Shown here: positions 18,794 to 28,619 of the stretch, piece after piece | How the letters are laid out: each line of letters begins with the position of its first letter | How positions within the stretch are numbered: position 1 is the first letter of the stretch | Origin: Tricholomella constricta | Lineage: Eukaryota > Basidiomycota > Agaricomycetes > Agaricales > Lyophyllaceae | DNA: 64,000 bases | Direction: 5' to 3' | Assembly (NCBI GenBank): GCA_013368375.1 | Contig: JAACJP010000011.1 | Location: forward strand, 496,001-560,000 | Made by a program: the position numbers and the translations under genes | Notes under the pieces: model-generated | Databases searched by the model: none | Told to the model about the DNA's origin: nothing | The model's input: only the letters and a program-made list of their open reading frames with translations

Positions 18794-20533
18794 TCAGGTA
18801 ATCATGCGTGGTTCTTGTTCAGCAGCAAATACAACTGCCTCAGGTTCTTCATCATCTTCTTGATCTGAGTTATAATAGTCTGAGGAATCCTTAAAAGAAT
18901 CAGTTACTTCATACGGTTCAACAGTTAGTAGGTGGGATGCAAGTTGAGTACTCAGGTGACGGTCAACTGCCTGGATAATTGTTTCATTGCCATTACGCTG
19001 TACCAAGGATCCATCCTTAAAGGTAATCTTTCCGAAATCATCTCTCTTCAGCTTACCTCTCTGAACGCGATCCTGAAGCGCTACACAACTTCTCATACTA
19101 TGGCCTTCTTTTCCACAACCAAAGCATATCAAAGGTCCTCTTGGAGGAAGGTTGTATCCGTTAGGATTCTGAGACATGTGCGGAGGAGGTTGTCTTTGGA
19201 AGTTATTACCAGATGATTGTGCTGGGTAGGGCTCACGGATGGGTGCTCTTTGCTGAGGTGGCTGATTCATGAAGGGCTGTCGCATACGGTTGTTGGAGTT
19301 ATCATGCTGTGGGATGTTTAACCTTGGAGGAGGCAAGCACTGAGTTATCATGTTGTCTAACTTGTAAGCTCTGTAATAAAGAACACCATACTTGGGATCA
19401 TCAATAGATAACTCTGCAAGTTGGTCAATTAAGTCATCAACTTCACTCTTCGGAATCTTCTTAGGAGTTTCTGATATCCTGGCCTTGGGTAACTTCTTGC
19501 TTGGCTTCTGCTTCCGTCTGTATTTCTTGATGACTTCTTCATCTTCTGATTCAGATTCAGTATCAGATGAAGAGTAGTGATATCTCTTATTCTTCTTGCT
19601 CTTGGACTTCTTGTATTTTTTCTTGAGGTCTTCGTCTGATTCGGAATCTTCGTTTTCATCAGAGCTGTAATCAGAATCATCAGTCCTTCCTTTCCTTGGT
19701 TTAGCTAGATGATAGTCAAAGCGATTGCGCTCAAACATCCTTTCTACAGCTTCAACTACAGCCGCAATTGGAATAGCCTTCTTAAGAGATAAACTGGGGT
19801 TAGTAGCAATAACACGTAATTCGATATTCTGTCTGAGGTCTTTATGAATTCCTTCCCAGAAGTAACAGGCTTGTTCCTCTTCACCAATCATCCCGTCCTT
19901 GAGAAGTCTTCCACCAATGGTAACAAACTCTCGTTCGTACTTCTTCCATCTGGTGAGAGTTGTGATCTCCCTTGAGGACCAAGAGTTGACTAGGCATTTG
20001 AGGTTAGAGATGTTGTTCTCACTATCCTGTCTATCTGCATCATAATGCCAAAGCAGTTTCTTCTCGAGGGCTTTCCAATCCTGATCATGGTAGCTCTGGA
20101 GACCTTGGATGAGCTGTGTAACATTATATGAGCAATAGTCAAGGATACGGTCACATTTCTCTGGGTCTGGGACATTGTATAGCTTGCAAAGATTGTTGAA
20201 TCGACTGAGGAATCTTTGTATATCCTTGTAGTTTCCTTTGAAGATTTCTGGGGCATCCTTTGCCCGAGGTGAAGGCATTTCCGATGGGGTTCGGTTGGAG
20301 TGAGACATTGAAGATGGCGTTGATGGTAGTACCGATGGTAGTGGAGAGGATGGGGTAGTAGGTGTTAACGATGTAGTAGGAGAGTTGCTGGTAGTAGTTG
20401 GAGTAGTGCTTAATATTCCTTGAGGTAAAGGTAATATAGGAGAGTCTTGCTGAATAGATGTGATACTAGATTCAGATAATGCTCGACGAGTTGTAGTGTG
20501 TAGAGAGGGACTAGATTGACCAGATGAGGGCAT
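18794..20533 (-). CDS. gag: Gag of element E
   Basis: The 579-residue Gag has a Ser/Thr/Pro-rich N-terminus. A capsid-like region (about residues 85-290: EIFKGNYKDIQRFLSRFNN, WEGIHKDLRQNIELRV) follows. Next come a Lys/Glu/Asp-rich stretch with KKYKKSKSKKNK and a CCHC knuckle CFGCGKEGHSMRSC near residue 470. It would package element RNA. The stop is TGA at 18794-18796, and the following pol is in the same frame with no intervening stop for 1,570 codons. Either the TGA is read through or it arose from CGA. A primer-binding site lies 40 nt upstream. Confidence 0.85.
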   Translation of the reverse strand: MPSSGQSSPSLHTTTRRALSESSITSIQQDSPILPLPQGILSTTPTTTSNSPTTSLTPTTPSSPLPSVLPSTPSSMSHSNRTPSEMPSPRAKDAPEIFKGNYKDIQRFLSRFNNLCKLYNVPDPEKCDRILDYCSYNVTQLIQGLQSYHDQDWKALEKKLLWHYDADRQDSENNISNLKCLVNSWSSREITTLTRWKKYEREFVTIGGRLLKDGMIGEEEQACYFWEGIHKDLRQNIELRVIATNPSLSLKKAIPIAAVVEAVERMFERNRFDYHLAKPRKGRTDDSDYSSDENEDSESDEDLKKKYKKSKSKKNKRYHYSSSDTESESEDEEVIKKYRRKQKPSKKLPKARISETPKKIPKSEVDDLIDQLAELSIDDPKYGVLYYRAYKLDNMITQCLPPPRLNIPQHDNSNNRMRQPFMNQPPQQRAPIREPYPAQSSGNNFQRQPPPHMSQNPNGYNLPPRGPLICFGCGKEGHSMRSCVALQDRVQRGKLKRDDFGKITFKDGSLVQRNGNETIIQAVDRHLSTQLASHLLTVEPYEVTDSFKDSSDYYNSDQEDDEEPEAVVFAAEQEPRMIT

Positions 20534-20572
20534 AAACTAGGTAGCTTCAATGGTAATTAACTGGAGAAAAAT

Positions 20573-20591
20573 CCCCTCGCGGTGGGCTCCA
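20573..20591 (-). promoter_or_regulatory. tRNA-type primer-binding site of E
   Basis: The minus strand reads TGGAGCCCACCGCGAGGGG four nt after the LTR end. It begins TGG as expected for pairing with a tRNA 3'-CCA end. The specific tRNA was not determined. Element G has a related site (TGGAGCCCA) at 23996. Confidence 0.55.
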
Positions 20592-20934
20592 ATTATGTCA
20601 GTTCACACCAAGCTTTATGAAAAAGTTCAGTGTCCAGGCTCAACCGGAAGCTATTATATGCAACGGGAAGGTCACCTGGTGTTCGTTGGGGAATCTTTCC
20701 AGATATGATTACCTATGAGTGGGTTAGTTTATATCTGGTCTAGAGATGGGTGGTTAGTCAATTGTCTTTGTTAGAGAAATATATCTCAACAATATTTAAG
20801 ACAATGAGCAGCTGTGGAGTAGGTCGTTAGTGACAGTGACGAAGGTCGTAAATAGTCGTGATAAATGTCGTAGATGGTTGTGATAGATGTCGTGAGTGTG
20901 TTGTTGAAGATACTACGTGTATATGATAACTTGG

Positions 20935-21130
20935 TATACAATGACTTGATATATGATAACTTGATTAGACTTGACTTCACTTGTCTTGACTGACTTGTGT
21001 ATATAGAATGACTTGAATAACCATGACTTGACTTGACTTGACTTGACTGGCAGATGTATACGATAACTTGAATAGACTTGACGATAACTTGACTGACTTG
21101 CAGATATATACGATGACTTGAATGGACTTG
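20935..21130. repeat. TTGAC-type simple repeat in the E LTR
   Basis: Imperfect runs of TTGAC/ATAACTTGA recur here, for example at 21028-21050. They give spurious short minus-strand frames of Lys/Ser/Gln repeats. Confidence 0.7.
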
Positions 21131-21245
21131 ACGATGACGAAGGCTTCCTGATGACAAAAGATAGAATATAAGTCAGTAACAAATGTAATCAACTAACCGA
21201 TAGCTGATTAATACGAGAAACAATGACAAAATAAATCTAACAAGG

Positions 21246-21630
21246 TTGCTCACTGTCTCTTACAGTGACGAACAAGCTTGAGAGATACGGACGATGACGA
21301 ACACTAGTCTGAATCACACTCTTCTGGGCACTGCTAGGCTCGAGTAGATATATACTAGACTTGACGAAGAATACGGAGTTTGCTCACTGTTGTGGACAGT
21401 GATGAACAAACTAACTATCAGCTTGCTCACTGTTTCGTACAGTGACAGACAAGTTTAACAGACAAGAACGACAGAGAATACTAGCTCCTTCGCAACTCTT
21501 CTGGGCACTGCCAGGCTCGAGCAGGAATTCCACTAGACTGAAACTGACTTTCTGGTTTGCTCACTGTTGGCGACAGTGACGAACAAACCAAACTACCAAG
21601 TTGCTCACTGTATCTTACAGTGACGAACAA
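21246..21630. repeat. Five-hairpin array in the E LTR
   Basis: TCACTGT, a 4-6 nt spacer, then ACAGTGA occurs at about 21250, 21384, 21426, 21561 and 21604. Each is flanked by TTGC and GACGAACAA-like sequence. Between hairpins, a CTTCTGGGCACTGC[TC]AGGCTCGAG block appears twice (about 21320 and 21499). Spacers vary while the stems are conserved. It lies downstream of the TATA motif on the minus strand, so it would be in the transcribed leader. Confidence 0.7.
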
Positions 21631-21905
21631 CCTTTGGTAGATGGAAACAACAGTGTAAGGGGATGCACCGTGCGCCCACTCCTATCTGTTGCTTAGTCTC
21701 TTGCTTCCTGTCATCTGCCCCCATGGCCCCCGTCTTAGACATGCTTGCTGACCGCTCCACTGTTCTTACGCCCCTTTCGTAGTTATTATCCCACACCGAC
21801 ATCACTACTTAGATCCCTATCAGTCAGGGGTGAGTACAGGCTGTATATTGGATGAAACCACTGTTATACCACACCAGACTGGGGGGAATACTCAATTTCC
21901 TCTCC

Positions 21906-21914
21906 CTTATATAC
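21906..21914 (-). promoter_or_regulatory. TATA motif of the E LTR
   Basis: The minus strand reads GTATATAAG. It is oriented toward E's gag and lies between the upstream TGAGTCA array and the downstream hairpin array. Confidence 0.45.
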
Positions 21915-21993
21915 ATTTTGGCTACCTATGCTTACTAAGCATTGATGCAGTACAATGAATCATGTAGAGTCATATATTGTAAGTGAAGGAGTC

Positions 21994-22502
21994 AGAATGA
22001 GTCAGGGTGAGTCAGAATGTGTATTTATAGAAAGTAATGAGTCAGGATGAGTTAGAGCATATTTATAGAAATATAATGAGTCAGATGTTATAAATAAACA
22101 GCCTTGACTGTAAATGAGTCATCCTGATGCAATCTATGAGTCAGATTACATGTGTAGAGTTAAATATAGAATGGTAATGAGTCAAGTGTTATAATGACTG
22201 TAAATGAGTCATCCAGATGCAATCCATAAGTCAGATCACATGTGGAGGGTTTAATTATAGAACACTTGAGTCAGATTGTCAGAATGGAGTCATATAGACA
22301 TGAGTCATGTTGGGATATGGATTATATTTAGCACACTTGAGTCAGAATGTCAGATTTGGGTCATGTAGGCAGATGAGTCATGTGGGAGTGTGAGTCATGC
22401 TGTCATATGAGTCATGCTTACATAAGTGTCATGTGGAGCATGTGGACTATCCTGACATATGAGTCATGAAGGTGCAATGAGTCATGAGCTGCATATGAGT
22501 CA
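21994..22502 (+). promoter_or_regulatory. Array of TGAGTCA motifs in E U3
   Basis: I count 17 exact TGAGTCA heptamers, all in the same orientation, plus GGAGTCA and CGAGTCA variants, in about 510 bp. TGAGTCA is the binding core of fungal Gcn4/AP-1-type bZIP activators. The array lies upstream of E's TATA motif in minus-strand sense. It could act as an enhancer or could be a slippage-derived repeat. Confidence 0.55.
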
Positions 22503-22671
22503 TAATGACGAAACGAGTCATATGGATCCAATCAGTCAAGTTCAGGAGTTATGACTAAGCTGAGGTCACCTGACTTGTCCTTAGGATTACAGAATCATCA
22601 GAATAATGGAGTTAACCATTGCGCCATGTGGGCTGCTTAGTAATCTCTCATGATTATAAAGTTTTGCACCA

Positions 22672-22745
22672 GGCCGGGATTGAAGCAAGGTCAAAAGTGC
22701 CAAAGCAGTAGGTGCAATTTAACCACTGAGCCATTGGGCTGTTTG
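22672..22745 (-). other. tRNA-like relic (box A and box B)
   Basis: On the minus strand TGGCTCAGTGG (box A-like) is followed 47 nt later by GCTTCAATCCC (box B-like) and then CTGGTGCAAA. Further box-like pieces flank it (near 22635 and 22785). The stems do not pair well enough for a functional tRNA. A tRNA-derived SINE piece inside the LTR is possible. Confidence 0.25.
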
Positions 22746-22884
22746 TCACAAGTTAGACTTTAAACTGTTTATAAGGCAGGGATTGAACTGGTGTTATAAA
22801 ATATAAGACATTTCTTTAGAGTGATCAATTCGACTGAGTGGGCTTTTTATGTCACTTTGTCTGAAACACTTTTCAGGCGTGACA

Positions 22885-23620
22885 ACGTGTCGAGCTCAAA
22901 TTGTTCCGTGGGCAACAGGGGGTAGACCTTCGTTCCAGTTGGCAACGCGTCTGGCTCCAGCTCAATCGCGTGGTCCCACTGTTTTGCAATCGGGAAGTTC
23001 GTCAAACACGACTTTGGAGAATACACTCCAAAGTCATGGAGATGGGTCAGGACTGCATTGCAGAACGACTTGGGCACAGAGTTCGCAGCATGCACTTCAG
23101 CGAGTCGCTCCGATGTCGTTTGACTGGCACTAATATGCGCTTCAGTCGGAAGGGGGTGGATCACAGTCGTGAAGATGCGATCGTCATTCAGGAAGGTTTC
23201 TACGAGGAAGTTGTCCGACTCTGGATCAGGTTCTTCCAAGATCTGGGTGTAGGGGAGGAACTCGTCCATGTCAGAGTCGTCCTCGACGTAGGGGCTGGTC
23301 GGGGCACGCAGATCAGGCTCTGTGGTCGGAATCCCTTCTGCCTGACAGGCCTGAATGGCAGCTCGCAATTTGGTGCATGAGCACCGCTCCTCCTTTGCCT
23401 CAACCTTGCAGGTGTCGCAATGCATCGGCACCCGACTCATTTTCACCTTTTTTGTCGCCCAGTCGATGTCGGGGTTGTGGTCGCAGAGCCAGGTAAACCC
23501 GAGGATGAGATCCTCTTTCCCGATGCCTGCGACTGCAAACAGTACCCGCTCAGAGTGACTGTCATAGCGCAAAACCGTGTCTACAACATATTCAATGGCA
23601 CCTGCTGCGTTAGGGATTCC
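22885..23620 (-). pseudogene. pol: Element F: pol fragment of an A/D-like chromovirus
   Basis: The minus-strand translation from the protease C-terminus (AAGAIEYVVD ... LILGFTWLCDHNPDIDW) through the protease-RT connector to KVYPLLPTEQFELDT matches A and D pol. The section LHDFGVYSPKSCLTNFPIAKQ has two compensating frameshifts relative to LHDFEDVFSKVVFDELPDRKQ. The fragment is bounded exactly by the E LTR at 22884 and the G LTR at 23621, so it survived two insertions. Its gag and RT parts are elsewhere or lost. Confidence 0.85.
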
Positions 23621-23980
23621 TGTCACGACCGCCCCTAAACCCTACATATTCCCACGAATCACCGTACTTAAGATGGCACCACTTCCCCTAGAGACCTCAC
23701 CTCGATATTACCTATTGTTAAGACTAGTTCTCGTTCTCGTTCTCGTTTCTCTCTCTCTCTCAATTTATTCGGCTTCACACTCGTATCACTTGAGCTTGTT
23801 CATTCGAATCAGCCCCGGTGAACACCTTCGTCAACACTCACGACCTCCGAACACTCCTTCGTAGGCCGTCTTCCTTGACGAACGTCAGGCCTGTCCGCTT
23901 CAGTAGTTCCAGAATAACTCTGTAACCGACGTGCTACACAGGTCCTAACATAATATCGAGGTCTCCCCACCCACCGGACA
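23621..23980 (+). repeat. Putative 5' LTR of element G
   Basis: The interval begins TGTCACGACC exactly where F coding sequence stops and ends CCGGACA, giving TGTC/GACA ends. A TGGAGCCCAACACC motif at 23996-24009 could be a tRNA primer-binding site. There is a TCTC-rich stretch at 23730-23760. The left flank is ATTCC. No partner LTR was found, so the right boundary is tentative. Confidence 0.4.
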
Positions 23981-25200
23981 TGTCCTCGACGATAGTGGAG
24001 CCCAACACCACAGTCCGCTATCAAAACTTCGAAGGTCCCTCTTTCACACAAAGAAGACCTTCACCACCACCTTTCGAAACCTCCCCTGACTCAACAGGAC
24101 ACATGATGCAAGGGACCTTCGGAACCAACAGGTCCAGGCTGGAACACAACATTTTCCAACCAGGCCAACATGAGGGGGACTTTTTCTCAGCCAGTCAGGA
24201 CCCTCGACGACCCCTACCCTGGACCCCCTCGAACGTATTCAACCCGTCCTACCAACTCGCCACCCCCAACTATCCCCCCTTACCACCATCCGCAACAACC
24301 TCCAGACCTCTGCCCTCAAGTAACCAGACTCCCGGGTCGTACTACGAAAGGTTGAGGCACCTGGAGATGTTCCAGAGGAGGGATAGGGCTCGAGAGGAGG
24401 GACAGGGACATTTCGCTCGTCAACAAAACCCCTTTCTACATGGTTCAGACCACGAAAGGATACTCTACGAGCTCCGCATGACGCGAGAAGAGTTTTCACG
24501 TCAAGCGCACGAACTTCTAGTCGAAACCATGGCGATGGATCATCAACCTAGAACACCGGAACAATGGGCCAACCTCGTGCTGTCAACCATGCAACTACAC
24601 GAAACCCATCGACTGCCCCCACAACTGACGGTGTTGTTGCAAATGGGGGGAAACAAAAGAAGATTACACGCCCTGGCTGGAGAAATCCAGATGTCCAACG
24701 AAGGAAGAAGATTCTCCGACCCCCAAAGCGCGGGACGATCCTTCCACATGCCAATACAGGAGCCCGTTCCCTCCAGAATCGAAACTAGATTCGAAGAGCC
24801 TCCACGAGCAACAAGCACTGTCAATACACAGACAGCTTCGGCTCTACTCAGGAGAATGAACCAAGGGAACGCACCCCCCAGCCAAGAAGGGTTCGAACCC
24901 ATCGTCAAGCTAGGGACAGACGCTCGAAGAGCTCCGACATTCGGGTTCTGGGGAACCCACAACTTACAAAGAATCCCCAAAGAGAACCCCTCTTTTGAAG
25001 GACCGTTTTCCAGGCCAAATTCGGGTTTTCAGGGCCCACAGAGGACCTTCGCAAATCAAGAAGGAGTACCTCCGAGGGAACCCGATAACATTCCCCTACC
25101 TTCGTCGGAACAGGGAACCCCAACACCGCTTATTATGACTGGCAAATATCGAGCGACCCAGCTGCAAAGTGTGAAGGGCATGCCAGGGTCACGAATTTGA
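23980..25200 (+). CDS. Gag-like protein of element G
   Basis: This 406-residue frame follows the putative LTR and primer site. It is Pro/Arg/Gln-rich with a helical-looking middle (ERILYELRMTREEFSRQAHELLVETMAMDH, split here by position; about residues 165-230), which suits a Gag. There is no CCHC knuckle and no downstream pol: unrelated sequence begins after 25200. The listed start overlaps the LTR end, so a later ATG such as 24103 may be the real one. I do not recognise the family; a host protein is possible. Confidence 0.4.
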   Translation: MSSTIVEPNTTVRYQNFEGPSFTQRRPSPPPFETSPDSTGHMMQGTFGTNRSRLEHNIFQPGQHEGDFFSASQDPRRPLPWTPSNVFNPSYQLATPNYPPLPPSATTSRPLPSSNQTPGSYYERLRHLEMFQRRDRAREEGQGHFARQQNPFLHGSDHERILYELRMTREEFSRQAHELLVETMAMDHQPRTPEQWANLVLSTMQLHETHRLPPQLTVLLQMGGNKRRLHALAGEIQMSNEGRRFSDPQSAGRSFHMPIQEPVPSRIETRFEEPPRATSTVNTQTASALLRRMNQGNAPPSQEGFEPIVKLGTDARRAPTFGFWGTHNLQRIPKENPSFEGPFSRPNSGFQGPQRTFANQEGVPPREPDNIPLPSSEQGTPTPLIMTGKYRATQLQSVKGMPGSRI

Positions 25201-25321
25201 TCAACAAGGTGACACTGCTTCATCTGTACACCTTTCCATGTCGCGGTGCCCTGACGCAGAAATAATACCCAGATAGACACCTTCAGACAGAACCACAATT
25301 GCTTGGGGCCAGTACACAAGC

Positions 25322-25786
25322 ATGCACTCAATGTTTGACTACATCTTTGACTCCCGTGTCCAGGTCTTGTTGTCCAAGCTTGCCTGTCCAAACTGCCATC
25401 GTGTGAACTACGTGGTTGATCCTATCACGGGTTGTTTTTTTATACCTATGACAGATGGCGATACCTCATTGCAAACCTATGTACGCAATTTTCAGTACCA
25501 GGTGGGGTCATGGTGTCACTCATGTCAGAGTGCGTTGAGAATGGTACATACCTTTGTACACGCTCCCCCTTTGTTGGCCTTCAATTTGACACGGGGAAGT
25601 CCGACATTCTCATGGGACTTAACGGTACTTATATCAGGACAAAGGCATTGTCAGTGGCAGGTTACTTACTGCCTTGCTGGTGTCATTTACCATGGTGAAT
25701 GTGTCACGGTCACCAATTTTTACATATACATATGTCTCACTTTACTTACTTATCTGTCGTTTCTCGCTTTACTTGCTCTCTGTTGA
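25322..25786 (+). pseudogene. Fragment resembling a USP-type peptidase domain
   Basis: The frame has two Cys pairs (CPNCHRVNY and WCHSCQS) spaced like a zinc ribbon, then HAPPLLAFNLTRG, then YCLAGVIYHGE. This order resembles the C-terminal half of ubiquitin-specific proteases, where a Leu-Ala-Gly-Val/His block carries the catalytic His. After HGE the frame becomes hydrophobic and unlike the family. Both ends appear truncated. The identification rests on motif order only; it could be another Cys-rich fungal protein. Confidence 0.35.
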
Positions 25787-25882
25787 ATCAACACATCCAT
25801 TTCTGCGATACTACGTTTACTCTAAGTTCTGATACTCGAGCCTTGACTGTAGCAGTTTGATTTAATCACAAAATCTGTTACT

Positions 25883-26415
25883 ATGTCCATTCCAGTCAAA
25901 AACCCAGCTCCTCAGGCTCCGCCCTCCTCTGTTGACTCTATCGTTATCCCTGAGACACCTCCCCCTGGAATTGGTGTACAGGAACTTTGGCGCATCGTAC
26001 ATGCTGTCAGGAAATCCGTCTCCAAAGACTCTGAGCAATGCAAGACAGAGAATTTGGCTATTCTCGATGCACTTCGTGATCTCAGGTCTCAGCAACATAC
26101 TAGCCACTCCCCCACTTCGTTCACCAGCTCCTTCTCTCCACTTTTCTCTGACACTTCAGCCGCTCCTCAACCACCTGCTCCTCCCTTAAGCTCTGAAGGC
26201 TCGGGCATCCCAAAGGTCTGCAAACCGCGCATGTACGATGGAACCATCGGTCAGCTCAGTTCATTCCTTCGAGAGATCAACAACGCCCTACACCTTCAAC
26301 GTCGCTCTCTTCCTACGGACTATGACAAAGTTTTGTACTTCAGTTTTTACCTCAAGGACGGATCACCAGCATTGTGATACGCGAGTATCGAAAAGACGCA
26401 CCCCGAACTTGTTAG
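25883..26415 (+). pseudogene. gag: Element H gag, N-terminal part
   Basis: The frame starts MSIPVKNPAPQ and reaches a capsid-like region (MYDGTIGQLSSFLREINNALHL, YFSFYLKDGSPAL). A TGA at 26375 follows, but the same frame continues YASIEKTHPELVS up to the solo LTR. TGG to TGA at this position would restore Trp. The C-terminal half of the same gag lies at 27367-28006. Confidence 0.65.
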
Positions 26416-26923
26416 TGTTAGGAGAACTCCCGTTCGCGCTCTCCGACGCTCACTGGTCGTCCCCTGACTGCGCACGATCGCTCTCGTCCCGTTCCCAATC
26501 GCATCCCCGATGCTCTGACCCCAGCGTCATGGACATACTCTTACATACCCCTACACTCATTTAATCCTCTCCCTGACGCGTACCGACACCGATCCCGACA
26601 AACCCGACATCCCGACGTCGGCTGCCCGACCTCGTGCCCGTACCCTACGCCACGAGGATTGGACAGCGTCGGGAACGTGTCCAGACACGCGCCGCTGACC
26701 ATTCCCTGTCATTACATGTACAGGATACTGTAGAGGACCTGCCCTCACGTACATATGTTGTATATAGTCGTTCCCCTGACATCTGGGAATCCTTTAGTCT
26801 ATTCTCTTTGGATTCCCCCTTGTCAGGTAGGCCTGCCTCTACTACATTCCTTACTGTACATAATATAACTTCGGATTCCCCCTTGTCAGTGTGATAGCAC
26901 TCCACTGTAGGGTTGCCCTAACA
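26416..26923 (+). repeat. Solo LTR of the A/D family
   Basis: The 508-bp LTR starts TGTTAGGAG and ends CCCTAACA. It is flanked on both sides by GTTAG, a perfect 5-bp target duplication. No internal region remains, so it is a product of LTR-LTR recombination. It carries the TATA motif, TTAGTCTATTCT start region and duplicated GATTCCCC motif of the family. Confidence 0.92.
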
Positions 26924-27366
26924 GTTAGAGGACGTCCGGATGGGCGAAGGCGAGCGAGGAGCTGCAAGCCGGCACAAGCCAAGAGGGTCCTAAATGTGAT
27001 CAAGTGAGCAATCAACAGTGCGAAACGTGAAGAGGGCGACAAGAGAGCAAGCTAAGAGTTGATCAATGTATAAACCCGAAGATACTGTTATTGTTCAGGT
27101 TGGAGATATTCTATCTCCAACCCAGGCTTATATACTACATCACTGAGCCAGTGACTAAGGCGGTATGTAAAAGCGCTGACTACTGATGAGTAACAATTGT
27201 CCAGCTGACTGATAGGGATCTAAGTAGTGGTGTTGGTGTGGGAGTAATAGCTACAAAAGGGGCGTAAGAACAGTATGGCGGTCAGCAAGTATGTCTAAGG
27301 CAGGGCCATGGGGGCCGATGACAGAGAACAAGAGACTAAGCGATAATAGGAGTGGGTGCACCCCCT
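26924..27366 (+). repeat. LTR remnant related to the E LTR
   Basis: Positions 27208-27366 match the reverse complement of 21650-21830 closely (GATAGGGATCTAAGTAGTG onward). The match ends at CCCCTTACA, after which H gag resumes at 27367. A TATA-like TTATATAC lies at about 27129. The left boundary was not resolved. It appears to be an older LTR in H gag, next to which the solo LTR inserted. Confidence 0.5.
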
Positions 27367-28006
27367 TACAGAACTCTTCCACGACTTTTGTGGATTCTAT
27401 CAAGCATTTGTGGAACACATTGATGATACTGATAAACATGTTACTGCCCTCACTAAGGTCCATAAGCTCAAGCAAGAACCCAAGCCGGCTGCCAATTATA
27501 TGTCTCGCTATCGCAAGATCATTGCTGACCTTAACTTCGATGAAGACTCCAAAATCGACAATTTCTACCCAGGACTCAAAGAAACTGTCAAGGATGCCAT
27601 GGTTATTCTCCCTCATCCCAAGGCCTTCGATGACTATGTGAAGACGATTATTTCTATTGACAATAGAATCCATTGTCGTCAAACGGAGGTCAAGGAACAC
27701 CACATCAAGACTCCTAACCCTACTTCTCAACCTCGGCAACCTCCGGCTACCGCTCATGTGCCACACACTTCATCTTCCTTGTCGTCCTCCGACATCGTTC
27801 CAATGGAAGTTGATAGTATGCGCCGTGGAAAGGTTATGCCTGCTGAATGCGAGCATCGTCGAGCTAATAATCTTTGTTATTATTGCGGTCAAGATACACA
27901 CTCGGTTAATAACTGTCCCAATATGTCTGAGCATGCAAAGCATGATATGAGGGCTAGACAAGCTAAATCTATGCCCAAGGCTGATCCCAAATCGGGAAAA
28001 GCCTAA
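27367..28006 (+). pseudogene. gag: Element H gag, C-terminal part
   Basis: The frame resumes ELFHDFCGFYQAFVEHI and continues through SRYRKIIADLNFDEDSKI, typical of a Ty3-type capsid. It ends in a CCHC knuckle, CYYCGQDTHSVNNC, near residue 180 and stops at 28006. It completes the gag begun at 25883. The two halves are separated by two LTR-type insertions. Confidence 0.7.
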
Positions 28007-28158
28007 CCGGTCTCCCTTCAGAGGTCCAAGGGCTACCGGACAACAATGTAAGGACCCATCTGACCACTCTGGAGCTCATCGTCCATTCTCGGCTCGATAA
28101 CGGGAGATGGACACATGTTTCCTCACTCCACGCACCTTGTTATAATTTTGCTACAGAT

Positions 28159-28502
28159 ATGAATGCCTCGTCTCCCGACCATTTCTTTATTTTGGTTTCG
28201 CTCAATTTTACAAATCACAAACCCGTCAAGACTTTTGCCCTCGTCGACTCAGGTGCTTCGGCATCTTGTATTTGGGACGTCTTCGCTATGCGACATTCTC
28301 TGCCACGATGCACAAAGGAATTACCAATCCCAATAATAGCAGTGGACAACTGACCCATTGCCTCTGGACTCGTTTCCTCTGATGTAATTACACACCTAAC
28401 GGTGGACAAACACTCCGAGTGCATCACACTAGGCATAGTTTCTGTCCCTTTCCCTGTTAATTCTAGGTCTGGATTGGCTTTGCTGCCACAATCCACATAT
28501 CG
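28159..28502 (+). pseudogene. pol: Element H protease fragment
   Basis: KTFALVDSGASASCIWDVFAMRH holds the aspartic protease DSGA motif. The frame stops at 28352 (TGA), then continues in phase with ASGLVSSDVITHLTVDKHSEC to about 28500. It lies in the right order after H gag and is degraded. Confidence 0.65.
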
Positions 28503-28619
28503 ATAGGGATAACCACGATCTTACTCTTTCTTGCTGCAATCTCAAGCACACTTTTCTGGTTACGGTCCCCGCTAAAGGCTTTGGTCTTACGCGGCCCATT
28601 ACTACGCAAACCTCAATTC

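Larger units (their letters stand above)
20596..22884 (-). repeat. 5' LTR of element E (2.29 kb)
   Basis: In plus view it starts TGTCAGTTC and ends GCGTGACA, with 5-bp inverted ends TGTCA/TGACA. The gag-side end is four nt from the primer-binding site. The outer end is exact, because F's pol coding sequence resumes at 22885 without a gap. The LTR contains a (TTGAC)n tract, five hairpins, a TATA motif and a TGAGTCA array. The partner 3' LTR is not in the window, so identity cannot be measured. Confidence 0.65.

Noticed and set aside
21246..21630. CRISPR-like array
   Set aside because: The repeated unit is a short hairpin with irregular spacing and related spacers, inside a eukaryotic LTR, with no cas genes.
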